Shown piece after piece: positions 1 through 6,414 of a stretch of DNA of 12,075 nt. The first letter of the stretch is position 1, and the number at the start of each line of letters is the position of its first letter. The notes beneath the pieces are model-generated. The model worked only from the letters and a program-made list of their open reading frames with translations, was not told the origin of the DNA and made no database searches. A program made the position numbers and the translations under genes. Origin of the DNA: PNKC01 sp039917655 (lineage in GTDB: Bacteria > Chloroflexota > Dehalococcoidia > Tepidiformales > Tepidiformaceae); NCBI GenBank assembly GCA_039917655.1, contig JBDSJC010000273.1, positions 1 to 12,075 on the forward strand, given 5' to 3'.

Positions 1-1756
1 ACTGTAGGCGGGCGGTGGCCGCCGCGAGGTGGCCGGCCCTTGCAGCAGAGTCGCCGCCGCTTAGCGATAGCTCCCAGCCGGCCATCCGGTGCGCGAGATG
101 TTCGGCCAGTCGCCAGACCAGCTCCGCCTGCTGCAGTTCGCCAGAGAGGTCGACGGCGTTCAGCCCGCGGATACGCTCGTGAAGCTGCCCAAGGAGGGCG
201 GCGGCTTCCGCCAGTTCAGCCACTTTCGTGTGCATCGTTTCGGGTGGCTGGTTGGAGAAGTCCAGCACGTCCCGTCTCCTCGCGGGGGCAAGGTCGTGCA
301 GGTCCAGGATCAGGCGGTAGGCGCGGTCCTGGTCGCCGTAGTAATCGGCCATCTGGTGGGAGTGGGCCGGGTAGGCGGCGGTGCAGAACTGCGACAGGGC
401 AGCATCGACCTGGGCCGCGGGGTCCCACGCGCAGTGCGCCATCCACCAGGCGTGCAACGGCGGGCCGAGCCAGGGTCGCGGACTCACCGCAAGGTCCTGC
501 AGGCCCCCCGCGCGCGCCCGCGCGTAGGCCGCGGCGTCCGCCGGTTGGACGCTGAGAAGCGGCGGCGCAAGCCACTTGAAGAGGACCGCGTCGCTGTAGT
601 ACTCGAAGATGTCCACGCGCGCGGGGTCGTTGCCGAACAGCGGGAGCAGGTCCCGAAACGGCGTCCAGTACTGCGGCACGTTGCGCTCGCAGTCAGCGTC
701 GTCGATGGCGTGGGCGTAGCAGCGTTCGCGTGGGGCGAAAAGCAACGAGACGTTGTCGCGGGGGCGGACGAGGGAAGGTGGGAGCAGGGTGTCGTGGTAG
801 GCCAGGTGGGCGATGCGCGCGCCGGGCGCAGCCTCGGCCAGCACCTCCGCGAGGATATTGTTGGCGAAGAGAGCCTGGTCCGAGGGGGACATCGCCGCGC
901 AGCCCCCGCATTCGCACCAGCCGCCGCCGCGGATGTCATCGGCCCAAAGGTGGTAGATGTCCGCGCCGCCGAAGCGCTGGAAGAAGGCTCGGGCGCTCTG
1001 GCGAAGGTGGGCGACCGCGCCTTCGTGCGAGACGCAGAAGTTGTAGCGCGCATCGCGGGCGCCGTTGCGCAGCGGAAACCACTCGGGGTTCGTGGCGAAC
1101 AGGTCGCGCTCGAGGAGCGCAGGCAGGTGGTGGCCGCCGAACTGGATCGACATCCCGGCATCGGCGGCAGCGCCGCGGATCGCGGCAGAGTCGGTGTCCC
1201 AGCGTTCGAACATCCAGCCGCCGCCATCGGAGGCGATCTCCCCGGCGGTAGTTGGCCGGAGCGCGGGCCCGCGGTGCAGGCGGCTGGGCGGCGTGTCGTG
1301 GAAGAAGATGTCGTTCAGGCGATTGCGGCTCGCCCACTCCAGCCACACCGGCCAGGCGTCGTGCAGTGCATCGTTGCCGAGGATCAGCGTCCGCCTCGCG
1401 AAAGCGGGCTCTTGCCGGTAGCGGCCCTCGGTGAGTTGCCGGGAGGGGACGAAGCGGGAGCCGCCCTCACCGGGTTCGACCCAGGCAAAGCCGAGCTGTT
1501 CGAGCAGCCAGTAAACGCCGTTCAGGCAGCCGCGAGGATTGTCGCCACGCACCGTCAGCCGGGTGGCGCTCAGTTCGAGGCTGAACCCATCGGTGGCACT
1601 GTCGCCGGCGACGATCTCGACCTCGCCCGCCGAACGCACGGGCACGCCGAAGCGTCCAAGGTGATGGCGCAGTTCGCGGGCAGCAGCGGCCGCTGGGCCG
1701 CGTAGCAGGGCAGTGGGCAACGACCACGAGGCCAGGGCTTGGGCGGTGAGGGGCAT
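1..1756 (-). CDS. DUF4838 domain protein, glycoside-hydrolase-like (partial, C-terminus off the window)
   Basis: About 585 codons are present with no stop, so the C-terminus lies beyond the left edge. I read this frame by hand from ATG at 1756. Residues about 65-105 resemble the N-terminal domain shared by alpha-glucuronidase-like proteins (TVRGDNPRG, then GVYWLLEQLGFAWVEPG). Residues about 206-235 carry the DUF4838 signature FGGHHLPALL...NPEWFPLRNG. Residues about 268-286 give HLWADDIRGGGWCECGGC, the family's acidic plus Cys-rich motif (usually written D-x-x-x-WCECxxC). The family is uncharacterised but has a TIM-barrel glycosidase-like context, so a role in polysaccharide breakdown is inferred. 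No signal peptide or membrane segment is visible, so this copy may be cytoplasmic. It follows the PilZ gene by 44 nt on the same strand and has its own -10 box. Family call is fairly secure; substrate is unknown. Confidence 0.8.
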   Translation of the reverse strand, partial: MPLTAQALASWSLPTALLRGPAAAAARELRHHLGRFGVPVRSAGEVEIVAGDSATDGFSLELSATRLTVRGDNPRGCLNGVYWLLEQLGFAWVEPGEGGSRFVPSRQLTEGRYRQEPAFARRTLILGNDALHDAWPVWLEWASRNRLNDIFFHDTPPSRLHRGPALRPTTAGEIASDGGGWMFERWDTDSAAIRGAAADAGMSIQFGGHHLPALLERDLFATNPEWFPLRNGARDARYNFCVSHEGAVAHLRQSARAFFQRFGGADIYHLWADDIRGGGWCECGGCAAMSPSDQALFANNILAEVLAEAAPGARIAHLAYHDTLLPPSLVRPRDNVSLLFAPRERCYAHAIDDADCERNVPQYWTPFRDLLPLFGNDPARVDIFEYYSDAVLFKWLAPPLLSVQPADAAAYARARAGGLQDLAVSPRPWLGPPLHAWWMAHCAWDPAAQVDAALSQFCTAAYPAHSHQMADYYGDQDRAYRLILDLHDLAPARRRDVLDFSNQPPETMHTKVAELAEAAALLGQLHERIRGLNAVDLSGELQQAELVWRLAEHLAHRMAGWELSLSGGDSAARAGHLAAATARLQ

Positions 1757-1764
1757 CCCCGGAG

Positions 1765-1770
1765 ATGCTA
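1765..1770 (-). promoter_or_regulatory. Candidate -10 box (TAGCAT) for a leaderless DUF4838 transcript
   Basis: On the minus strand TAGCAT ends eight bases before the ATG at 1756, so a transcript would begin at or beside the start codon. No clear -35 hexamer or terminator is seen between this box and the PilZ stop. No good Shine-Dalgarno precedes the ATG, apart from a weak CGGGG directly abutting it. Confidence 0.4.
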
Positions 1771-1800
1771 CCGGAGCGCGTTGAGGGCGTCGCTTTTAGG

Positions 1801-2427
1801 TCAGGAAGCCAGCTGCTGAGCGTCGCGGGTGGCCTCGTCGGCGGCCGCCAACTCGGTTGTTGCCGCTGTCGCCACGAGCTGCCGGACGAACGCGCGCTGC
1901 ACCTGGTTGAGTTCCGCATAACGCACGCGGAGGACGGCGCCGGATTGCTGGGGGATCGAGGAGAGGACTTCGCAGCGGAGGTGGGAGGTGAAGCCTCCGG
2001 AGGTAATCATCAGCTCCACGGCGCCGCCGCCGGGCTTGGTTGGTACCCAGACAGCCATGCCGCCGAGCGAGACATCGATCACCCGCCCGTCCTGGCGGGA
2101 CTGCCCGAGCACTGAACTGACCTGGGTGTAGAGGTCCGTGCGATGACGCGGCGTGCTGCGCAGGTTGAGGGGTTGCCACGGGGTGCTGAGCGCAAACGCG
2201 TAGACCTCGCCACGCGAGGCGACGTAGCGCCCGGTCGCGCGGAATCGGTTCGCGGCGACGATCACGATAAGCACGATCTCGTCCGTTTCGTTCCAGGCCA
2301 CGGGCGCGTCAAAGCGGATGGCCAGCGCCGACCGTTTGACGGCGGCGACCACACCCTGGCGCTGCACCGGAGGCGCGCTCTTCTGGATGACAACCAACGC
2401 TGTCCCCGCAATAACGGATATATCCAC
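1801..2427 (-). CDS. PilZ domain protein (probable cyclic-di-GMP effector)
   Basis: A 208-aa protein. The PilZ c-di-GMP-binding signature is complete: RSTPR (RxxxR) at residues 90-94 and DVSLGG ([D/N]xSxxG) at 118-123, with normal spacing. Residues 1-85 form a beta-rich N-terminal part (GTALVVIQK, IVLIVIVAANRFRATGRYV) like the YcgR-N-type domain that precedes PilZ in flagellar-brake-like proteins. A helical tail runs from about residue 172. Binding of c-di-GMP is inferred from the motif; the output target is unknown. I chose GTG at 2427 because the N-terminal domain begins there and a -10-like GATAGT lies six bases upstream. An ATG at 2499 in the same frame would add 24 residues unlike the family and would overlap the divergent rimI start. 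No flagellar or pilus genes are in the window. Confidence 0.82.
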   Translation of the reverse strand: MDISVIAGTALVVIQKSAPPVQRQGVVAAVKRSALAIRFDAPVAWNETDEIVLIVIVAANRFRATGRYVASRGEVYAFALSTPWQPLNLRSTPRHRTDLYTQVSSVLGQSRQDGRVIDVSLGGMAVWVPTKPGGGAVELMITSGGFTSHLRCEVLSSIPQQSGAVLRVRYAELNQVQRAFVRQLVATAATTELAAADEATRDAQQLAS

Positions 2428-2433
2428 AATTGC

Positions 2434-2439
2434 ACTATC
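2434..2439 (-). promoter_or_regulatory. Candidate -10 box (GATAGT) for the PilZ gene
   Basis: GATAGT on the minus strand ends six bases before the GTG at 2427, the same spacing seen at several other starts here. It misses the first T of TANNNT, and no -35 is evident, so support is weak on its own. Confidence 0.3.
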
Positions 2440-2503
2440 GGCGCGATCGGCCGGGTACAGGAGACCTCGGCAATGCCGTTGCCACGGGGGAATGCCCACA
2501 GCT

Positions 2504-2509
2504 TACGAT
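2504..2509 (+). promoter_or_regulatory. Candidate -10 box (TACGAT) for a leaderless rimI transcript
   Basis: TACGAT ends six bases before the GTG at 2516. If used, transcription starts at the GTG itself and the upstream ATG at 2492 is not in the mRNA. Confidence 0.4.
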
Positions 2510-2515
2510 GGAACG

Positions 2516-3085
2516 GTGATCGAACCGGACCCGCGCACCCCCACCATCCTCCTGCGGCCGATGCAGCCGCGCGATGTGGACGCCGTGCTCGCGGTGGAAC
2601 GCTCGGCGTTCGCGGTGAGCTGGCCTGCAACGGCGTTTCAAAACGAGCTGACGCAGAACGCGATGGCCCGCTACCTCGTGCTCGATGAGGGCGGCGAGGT
2701 GGCCGGTTTCGGCGGGCTCTGGTTGATGCTCGACGAGGCGCATGTGGTGACCGTGGCCGTCCGTCCGGAGCGGCGGCGGCGAGGGCTCGGGAGGCTCATC
2801 GTGCATGGGCTGATGCTCCTCGCGGAATCTCAGGGGATGGAGTTGGCCACGCTGGAGTGCCGCGTTTCAAACCTCGCCGCGCGGGCCCTGTACGGGTGCT
2901 ATGGGTTCTACGAAGTGGGGTTACGGCACAAGTACTACCCGGACAACCAGGAAGACGCCGTGATCATGACCACAGAGGCGCTGGCAAACGCGGCTTACCA
3001 GGAGCGGCTGCGCCGGCTACAGGGCGAACTGGAGCTGCTGTTGCCGGGCGCGAAGATTTCGACCGGCCCACGCTCAGGCGAGTGA
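2516..3085 (+). CDS. rimI: Ribosomal protein S18-alanine N-acetyltransferase (RimI-type GNAT)
   Basis: A 189-aa GNAT enzyme predicted to transfer acetyl from acetyl-CoA to the N-terminal alanine of ribosomal protein S18. The acetyl-CoA-binding motif A is VAVRPERRRRGLG (residues about 80-92, R/QxxGxG). It is followed by the RimI-typical LECRVSNLAARALYGCYGF (Glu114, Asn119, Tyr126), then YYPDNQEDAVIM. The Glu and Tyr correspond to the catalytic pair described for RimI. A basic and acidic helical tail of roughly 30 residues (from AAYQERLRR) extends beyond the usual RimI length of about 150. Start choice: GTG 2516 has a -10 box six bases upstream; ATG 2492, in the same frame, would add eight residues. 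The usual neighbours tsaB and tsaD are absent. The 3' end overlaps the convergent gene by 12 nt. Confidence 0.85.
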   Translation: MIEPDPRTPTILLRPMQPRDVDAVLAVERSAFAVSWPATAFQNELTQNAMARYLVLDEGGEVAGFGGLWLMLDEAHVVTVAVRPERRRRGLGRLIVHGLMLLAESQGMELATLECRVSNLAARALYGCYGFYEVGLRHKYYPDNQEDAVIMTTEALANAAYQERLRRLQGELELLLPGAKISTGPRSGE

Positions 3086-3400
3086 GGCGATGAGGCTTTC
3101 GAGTACCGCTTCAGCGCGCTCCAGGCGGCCGAGGATGCCCCATTGGCCGTGGATGTTGAGCGTCATGTTGTCTGCCTGGCCTCGCACACCGGGAAGCCGC
3201 CCACGGACGTCCGCCGCTTCGTGGTACTGCGCGAGTTCGGGGGAATCCTCGCCGAACGTGGCGCCGATCACTTCCACCGTGCGCTCGTCCCAAATGGTGT
3301 AATCGAACGGGTTTGGGCCGCTGCCGCGAAGCCACCCGATGCTCGCCAACTGGGCGGAGAGCCGTTCGCGGGCGAGCGTGGGGTTCGAAACCGTTGCCAT
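3074..3400 (-). CDS. Hypothetical protein, 108 aa
   Basis: I do not recognise the family. The protein looks genuinely coded: balanced composition, with segments such as LASIGWLRGSGPNPFDYTIWDE, an acidic middle (GATFGEDSPELAQYHEAADV) and a hydrophobic C-terminal helix (RLERAEAVLESLIASLA). There is no signal peptide, membrane segment or cysteine. The ATG at 3400 is preferred because TACAAT lies seven bases upstream. A TTG at 3436 in the same frame would give 120 aa and leave only three bases after the upstream gene's stop. It follows the 139-aa gene on the same strand and its stop lies inside the end of the convergent rimI. Confidence 0.68.
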   Translation of the reverse strand: MATVSNPTLARERLSAQLASIGWLRGSGPNPFDYTIWDERTVEVIGATFGEDSPELAQYHEAADVRGRLPGVRGQADNMTLNIHGQWGILGRLERAEAVLESLIASLA

Positions 3401-3407
3401 CGCTGCG

Positions 3408-3413
3408 ATTGTA
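3408..3413 (-). promoter_or_regulatory. Candidate -10 box (TACAAT) for the 108-aa gene
   Basis: TACAAT on the minus strand ends seven bases before the ATG at 3400. It lies in the 39-nt gap after the 139-aa gene, so the 108-aa gene may have its own leaderless transcript as well as read-through. Confidence 0.42.
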
Positions 3414-3439
3414 GGCGAGGCGAGGCGTGGAGCCAATTC

Positions 3440-3859
3440 CTACGCCGCTCGTGAGCTGTCGATCTCGTAGGCGAGGTCACCGAGGCTGAGCAGCGCGCCG
3501 ACCACCTCATCGGGGTTGCGGTCGCGCACTGCGCGTACGTCATCGAAAAACGCCGCGATACGGTCTGTGCCGGCCGGGCTGTAAAAGATCTCGGGGCGGA
3601 TGACGCCGAGTGAATTGCTGCAAAGTACGGTACCCGCGCTATCGCGGCAGGCGAGCGCGAAGGCAACGTGGTCAATGCCGTAGGGGCGGCGCATCTCGCC
3701 CATGGAGCGGCGCACCCAGCCCACGATCTCCTCGACCAGGGCGGGCGGCGCCAGCTCGCCCGGATCGGGCAGCGGCCATGATGCTTCGTGGATGCCGACA
3801 CCTCGGCGGATGAGCTGTTCGACGCGGCGGTGGGGTGATGGCTTGCGGAGGAATCCCAT
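3440..3859 (-). CDS. Hypothetical protein, 139 aa
   Basis: Not recognised. The protein starts with a basic stretch (MGFLRKPSPHRRVEQLIRRG). A helical part follows (PPALVEEIVGWVRRSMGEMRR), then a beta-rich core (DHVAFALACRDSAGTVLCSNSLGVIRP cut across two strands), and an acidic helical tail (FFDDVRAVRDRNPDEVVGALLSLGDLAYEID). Two cysteines occur in the core. No signal peptide or membrane helix is seen. The ATG at 3859 has only a weak GAGA-type ribosome site and no TANNNT box, unlike its neighbours. It is first in a possible two-gene unit with the 108-aa gene. Composition on this strand looks like real coding sequence; the opposite-strand frames are Arg/Pro-rich and do not. Confidence 0.66.
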   Translation of the reverse strand: MGFLRKPSPHRRVEQLIRRGVGIHEASWPLPDPGELAPPALVEEIVGWVRRSMGEMRRPYGIDHVAFALACRDSAGTVLCSNSLGVIRPEIFYSPAGTDRIAAFFDDVRAVRDRNPDEVVGALLSLGDLAYEIDSSRAA

Positions 3860-3973
3860 AGCAGAGTTCTCGGCTGAGAAACCCCTGGCCTTGGTGGAGA
3901 TTCAGGTGGATCCGGCGTGACTCCGGCCGCGCTGCCAGCTTGACCCTCGGTGGCCCGCCCGTGGGCCAGGCTC

Positions 3974-3979
3974 TACACT
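3974..3979 (+). promoter_or_regulatory. Candidate -10 box (TACACT) for the 148-aa gene
   Basis: CTACACT ends nine bases before the ATG at 3989. The same heptamer precedes the flavoprotein gene on the other strand. A TTGACC at 3940-3945 is too far away (28 nt) to act as its -35. The gap 3860-3988 holds nothing else I can support. Confidence 0.4.
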
Positions 3980-3988
3980 CGCCAGTGC

Positions 3989-4435
3989 ATGGACAACGAC
4001 TTCAACATCGACCTTGTGGACATCGCCTCTACTGTGCGCGCGAACGATGTGATCACGGTGCGCTTTGTTGCCGTGGGCCAGCGCCTGCTGCTCGATTTTC
4101 GGACGACAGAGATCGATGGCCCGCTGATCAAGGTGGTGGACCCGGTGAAATCGGTGGAGGAGCGCTACCGGATGTTGCGCAAGCTCCGCCCGCGATTCTC
4201 CTCGCCGGAGCGGATTGTGGCGATCTGGTGGCCGCGGTTTGCGCACTCCCTCGAATCGACTGGGATCTGGGGCGAAGTGATGCAACGCGTCACCGAGAGC
4301 GGCCATGTAGATGCAGTACGGTCGGCCGAAGAGACGCTCTCAGAGTTGCTCAAGCTCGAGCGGACGCAGCAGCGCGACGCCGTGCGCGGCGACGGCTTCA
4401 AGACGCTCTGGAGCCGCACCCCGACGAGACGGTAG
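3989..4435 (+). CDS. Hypothetical protein, 148 aa
   Basis: No family recognised. Residues 1-50 look beta-rich (DVITVRFVAVGQRLLLDFRTTE, IDGPLIKVVD), which suggests a compact domain. Residues 52-72 are basic and helical (SVEERYRMLRKLRPRF). A WWPRFAHSLESTGIWGEV segment follows, and an acidic then basic helix (AEETLSELLKLERTQQRD) closes the protein. There is no signal peptide or membrane segment. ATG 3989 was chosen over an in-frame upstream GTG near 3950 because the added residues look non-coding and a TACACT box lies between them. The stop is four bases before the probable CTG start of the metallopeptidase, so the two are likely co-transcribed and possibly translationally coupled. Confidence 0.7.
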   Translation: MDNDFNIDLVDIASTVRANDVITVRFVAVGQRLLLDFRTTEIDGPLIKVVDPVKSVEERYRMLRKLRPRFSSPERIVAIWWPRFAHSLESTGIWGEVMQRVTESGHVDAVRSAEETLSELLKLERTQQRDAVRGDGFKTLWSRTPTRR

Positions 4436-4439
4436 CGGC

Positions 4440-4808
4440 CTGGAGCGCGCAGAGTTTCGAAGGCTGGTACGGGAAGCGGTGGCGCTGATCCCGCGAGAGT
4501 TGCTGGAGCGCGTCCACAACGTTGACATCGTGATCGAAACGCGGCCCACGGCGCGGGAGCGCAAGGCGGCGGGCATCGGCCCTGGGCGGCTGCTGCTAGG
4601 GCTCTACCACGGCATCCCCCTAACGGTCCGCGGCGAGAACTATAACCTTGTGCTGCCGGACAAGATTTCGATCTACCAGGAGCCGATCGAAACCATCTGC
4701 GAGGACGATGATGAGGTGCGCGAGCAGGTGCGCAAGACCGTTTTACACGAGATCGGTCACCACTTTGGGATAGACGACGAGCGGCTGCACGAGCTGGGGA
4801 TGGGGTAA
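4440..4808 (+). CDS. Zincin-like metallopeptidase family protein (Zincin_1), probable CTG start
   Basis: A 122-aa protein ending in the family's zinc motif: LHEIGHHFGIDDERLHELG (residues 102-120), with HEIGH at 103-107 as HExxH and a downstream acidic cluster. The rest matches the small Zincin_1 (formerly DUF1025) proteins: an N-terminal helix (EFRRLVREAVALIPRELLERV), a strand (VDIVIETRP), LLLGLYHGIPLT and ISIYQEPIE. The physiological substrate of this family is unknown. The N-terminal family homology begins at CTG 4440. Between an ATG at 4311, deep inside the upstream gene with a Ser/Arg-rich implausible extension, and the CTG there is no in-frame ATG, GTG or TTG. A GTG near 4479 would remove the first helix. 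I therefore favour CTG with coupling to the upstream stop four bases away. Confidence 0.78.
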   Translation: MERAEFRRLVREAVALIPRELLERVHNVDIVIETRPTARERKAAGIGPGRLLLGLYHGIPLTVRGENYNLVLPDKISIYQEPIETICEDDDEVREQVRKTVLHEIGHHFGIDDERLHELGMG

Positions 4809-4828
4809 GGAAGCGGCAACCCGGCGGT

Positions 4829-4834
4829 TACAAT
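4829..4834 (+). promoter_or_regulatory. Candidate -10 box (TACAAT) upstream of the first LCP gene
   Basis: TACAAT lies in the 66-nt gap after the metallopeptidase. Transcription from it would begin near 4841 and give a short leader of about 34 nt carrying the GGTGGG ribosome site at 4865-4870. No -35 match is visible at the usual distance. Confidence 0.4.
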
Positions 4835-4874
4835 TCGTTGACCCAAGCGGCGCAGTCTGACTACGGTGGGATTG

Positions 4875-6281
4875 ATGCAGCGCACCGTTGATGAGTGGCG
4901 AGGCCCCGCCGGACCGGCCGCGCGCCGTCCGATGGCCCGCGCTTACCATCGTTCGCGGTCCGAGCGCGCGGTCTTCGTGATTGCCATGATCGCCTTCCTT
5001 GTGGCATCGGGGTACACCTCATTGGCGATGCTCGGGCGGGTTTCGCCGATGGTCTTTCCGGGGAGGAACTTCACCAACCTCGTCGGCATCGATCTCATCT
5101 CGTCGGTCGCACCGGGAATCAGCCAACCGGGCGTGAATGACCTGCAGTACAAGCGCATCAACCTGTTGATCATGGGCCTTGACCGGCGGCCGGGGGACGG
5201 CGAGATCTCGGGGCGCACCGACTCGCTCGTCGTCGCCTCCATAGACCCCCTGACGAAGACGACGAACATGCTCAGTTTTCCGCGGGACATGTGGATCGAC
5301 ATCCACCCGGCGAATAACGGGCCGGCGTACCAGGACCGCATTAACGGCTCGTTCGCGGCAGGGGTCGGCACAGGTAACTCTCCCGATGCGGGCGCGGAGC
5401 AAGTGAAGCGTGACCTGAAAGCGAACTTCGGGATCGATGTCACCCACTGGGTGGTGATGGACTTCTTCGCCGTCCAGCAACTCATCGACGCGGTCGGCGG
5501 AATCGACATCGACATCCCGTACGAACTCTCGGTTGGCAACTGGTACTACAGCGACGACGACAAGCATGCCCAATACGTCAGCTTCCCTTCAGGCATCCAA
5601 CACCTGGACGGCTACCACGCGGTGGCGTTCGGGCGGAACCGCGACCCGAGCGACTTTTCGCGCGTGAAACGCCAGCAATTGGTGATGACGACGGCGCTGG
5701 CCAAGGTGTTTTCGCTCGGGCTGCTCAACAACCCGGTCGACCTCTATGACACCTACTCGAAGCTCGTGAAGACGGACGTCCCGAAGTCCAAAATGCCGGG
5801 CTACGGTCTGCTCCTGAAAGATACCGGCGGGCGCACGAAGACGTTCTCGCTGGGCGACCCCGTGAACGGGATCGCGACAATGCAGGACTTCGTCACGGCG
5901 GGCGGCGCGGACGTCGAAGCGTGGAACCCCGAGAATGTGCAGTACTGGCTGAGCCAGGTCTTCACTAAGACCGCCTACGCGAATTCGAACGTCGAGATCC
6001 AGAACGCTTACGGCGGGGACGAGGGGGCGGTGCGGACGGCGGCGCTTGGCCGCTACCTCGCCTATTCGAAGGGCCTGCCGACGGTCTACTACGGCCCGGA
6101 CCAACCCGCGCAGCCGACCACGACGATCGTGCTCTATGGAGACAAAGGCCAACTGGCGGACGACGTTGCGAAGTGGATGAACGTACCGCGCAGCAACGTC
6201 AAGACCCTGCCGAAAGCGGATTCGAGCCAGCCGGACGTGGTGATCATCGTGGGCAAGGATTTCAAGATCCCGGGGGCGTAA
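4875..6281 (+). CDS. LCP family protein with LytR_C domain (first of tandem pair)
   Basis: A 468-aa type II membrane protein. A cytoplasmic basic N-terminus leads to one membrane segment (residues about 32-53, AVFVIAMIAFLVASGYTSLAML). An extracellular LCP domain runs from about 95 to 280, and a LytR_C domain occupies about 373-465. LCP proteins transfer lipid-linked glycopolymers (teichoic acids, capsule, arabinogalactan) to peptidoglycan or another envelope acceptor. Conserved pyrophosphate- and metal-contact motifs are all present: INLLIMGLDRR, GRTDS (Arg114, Asp116), SFPRD (Arg137, Asp138), GRNRD (Arg254, Arg256) and RVKRQQ (Arg266, Gln267). ATG 4875 is preferred, with GGTGGG four bases upstream; a GTG at 4866 would add three residues. 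The next gene is a clear paralogue. Acceptor and polymer are not deducible. Confidence 0.93.
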   Translation: MQRTVDEWRGPAGPAARRPMARAYHRSRSERAVFVIAMIAFLVASGYTSLAMLGRVSPMVFPGRNFTNLVGIDLISSVAPGISQPGVNDLQYKRINLLIMGLDRRPGDGEISGRTDSLVVASIDPLTKTTNMLSFPRDMWIDIHPANNGPAYQDRINGSFAAGVGTGNSPDAGAEQVKRDLKANFGIDVTHWVVMDFFAVQQLIDAVGGIDIDIPYELSVGNWYYSDDDKHAQYVSFPSGIQHLDGYHAVAFGRNRDPSDFSRVKRQQLVMTTALAKVFSLGLLNNPVDLYDTYSKLVKTDVPKSKMPGYGLLLKDTGGRTKTFSLGDPVNGIATMQDFVTAGGADVEAWNPENVQYWLSQVFTKTAYANSNVEIQNAYGGDEGAVRTAALGRYLAYSKGLPTVYYGPDQPAQPTTTIVLYGDKGQLADDVAKWMNVPRSNVKTLPKADSSQPDVVIIVGKDFKIPGA

Positions 6282-6297
6282 CGGCCGAGGCCAGGCG

Positions 6298-6400
6298 GAG
6301 GCTGAGCGCTTGAGTAAAGGTTGCGATGACCTGCCGGGCTTGTTCAACAGTTTTGCGAGACGATTCGGTACTTTTGGCGTTGACCGCGTTCCTCAGCCTC
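6298..6400. repeat. Widely spaced inverted repeat between the two LCP genes
   Basis: GAGGCTGAG at 6298-6306 is perfectly complementary to CTCAGCCTC at 6392-6400, with 85 bases between them. A second, overlapping pairing is CCGAGG (6285-6290) with CCTCGG (6398-6403). Most of the 133-nt intergenic region would be closed into a loop just before the second LCP start. No T-run follows, so it is not an intrinsic terminator. It could be chance in GC-rich DNA. Confidence 0.35.
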
Positions 6401-6402
6401 GG

Positions 6403-6408
6403 TAGGTT
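6403..6408 (+). promoter_or_regulatory. TAGGTT/GGTAGG element before the second LCP gene
   Basis: TAGGTT ends six bases before the GTG at 6415, the spacing of a leaderless -10 box in this window. The overlapping GGTAGG (6401-6406) could instead be a Shine-Dalgarno with an eight-base spacer. The sequence alone cannot separate the two readings. Confidence 0.35.
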
Positions 6409-6414
6409 TGGCAG

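Noticed and set aside
89..1705. A 538-codon open frame on the plus strand opposite the DUF4838 gene
   Set aside because: Its composition is Arg/Val/Gly-rich without any family motif, while the minus-strand frame carries clear DUF4838 motifs. Long antisense frames are expected opposite GC-rich coding sequence.
2430..2459. TTGCAC with GGTACA as a plus-strand promoter for rimI
   Set aside because: The -10 half is poor, and it would sit inside the PilZ gene's start region. The TACGAT box nearer the GTG is a better fit.
2318..2515. Longer rimI starts at 2318 or 2492
   Set aside because: The 2318 extension translates the antisense of the PilZ gene. The 2492 ATG adds eight residues outside the GNAT fold, and GTG 2516 has the -10 box six bases upstream. 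2492 remains possible.
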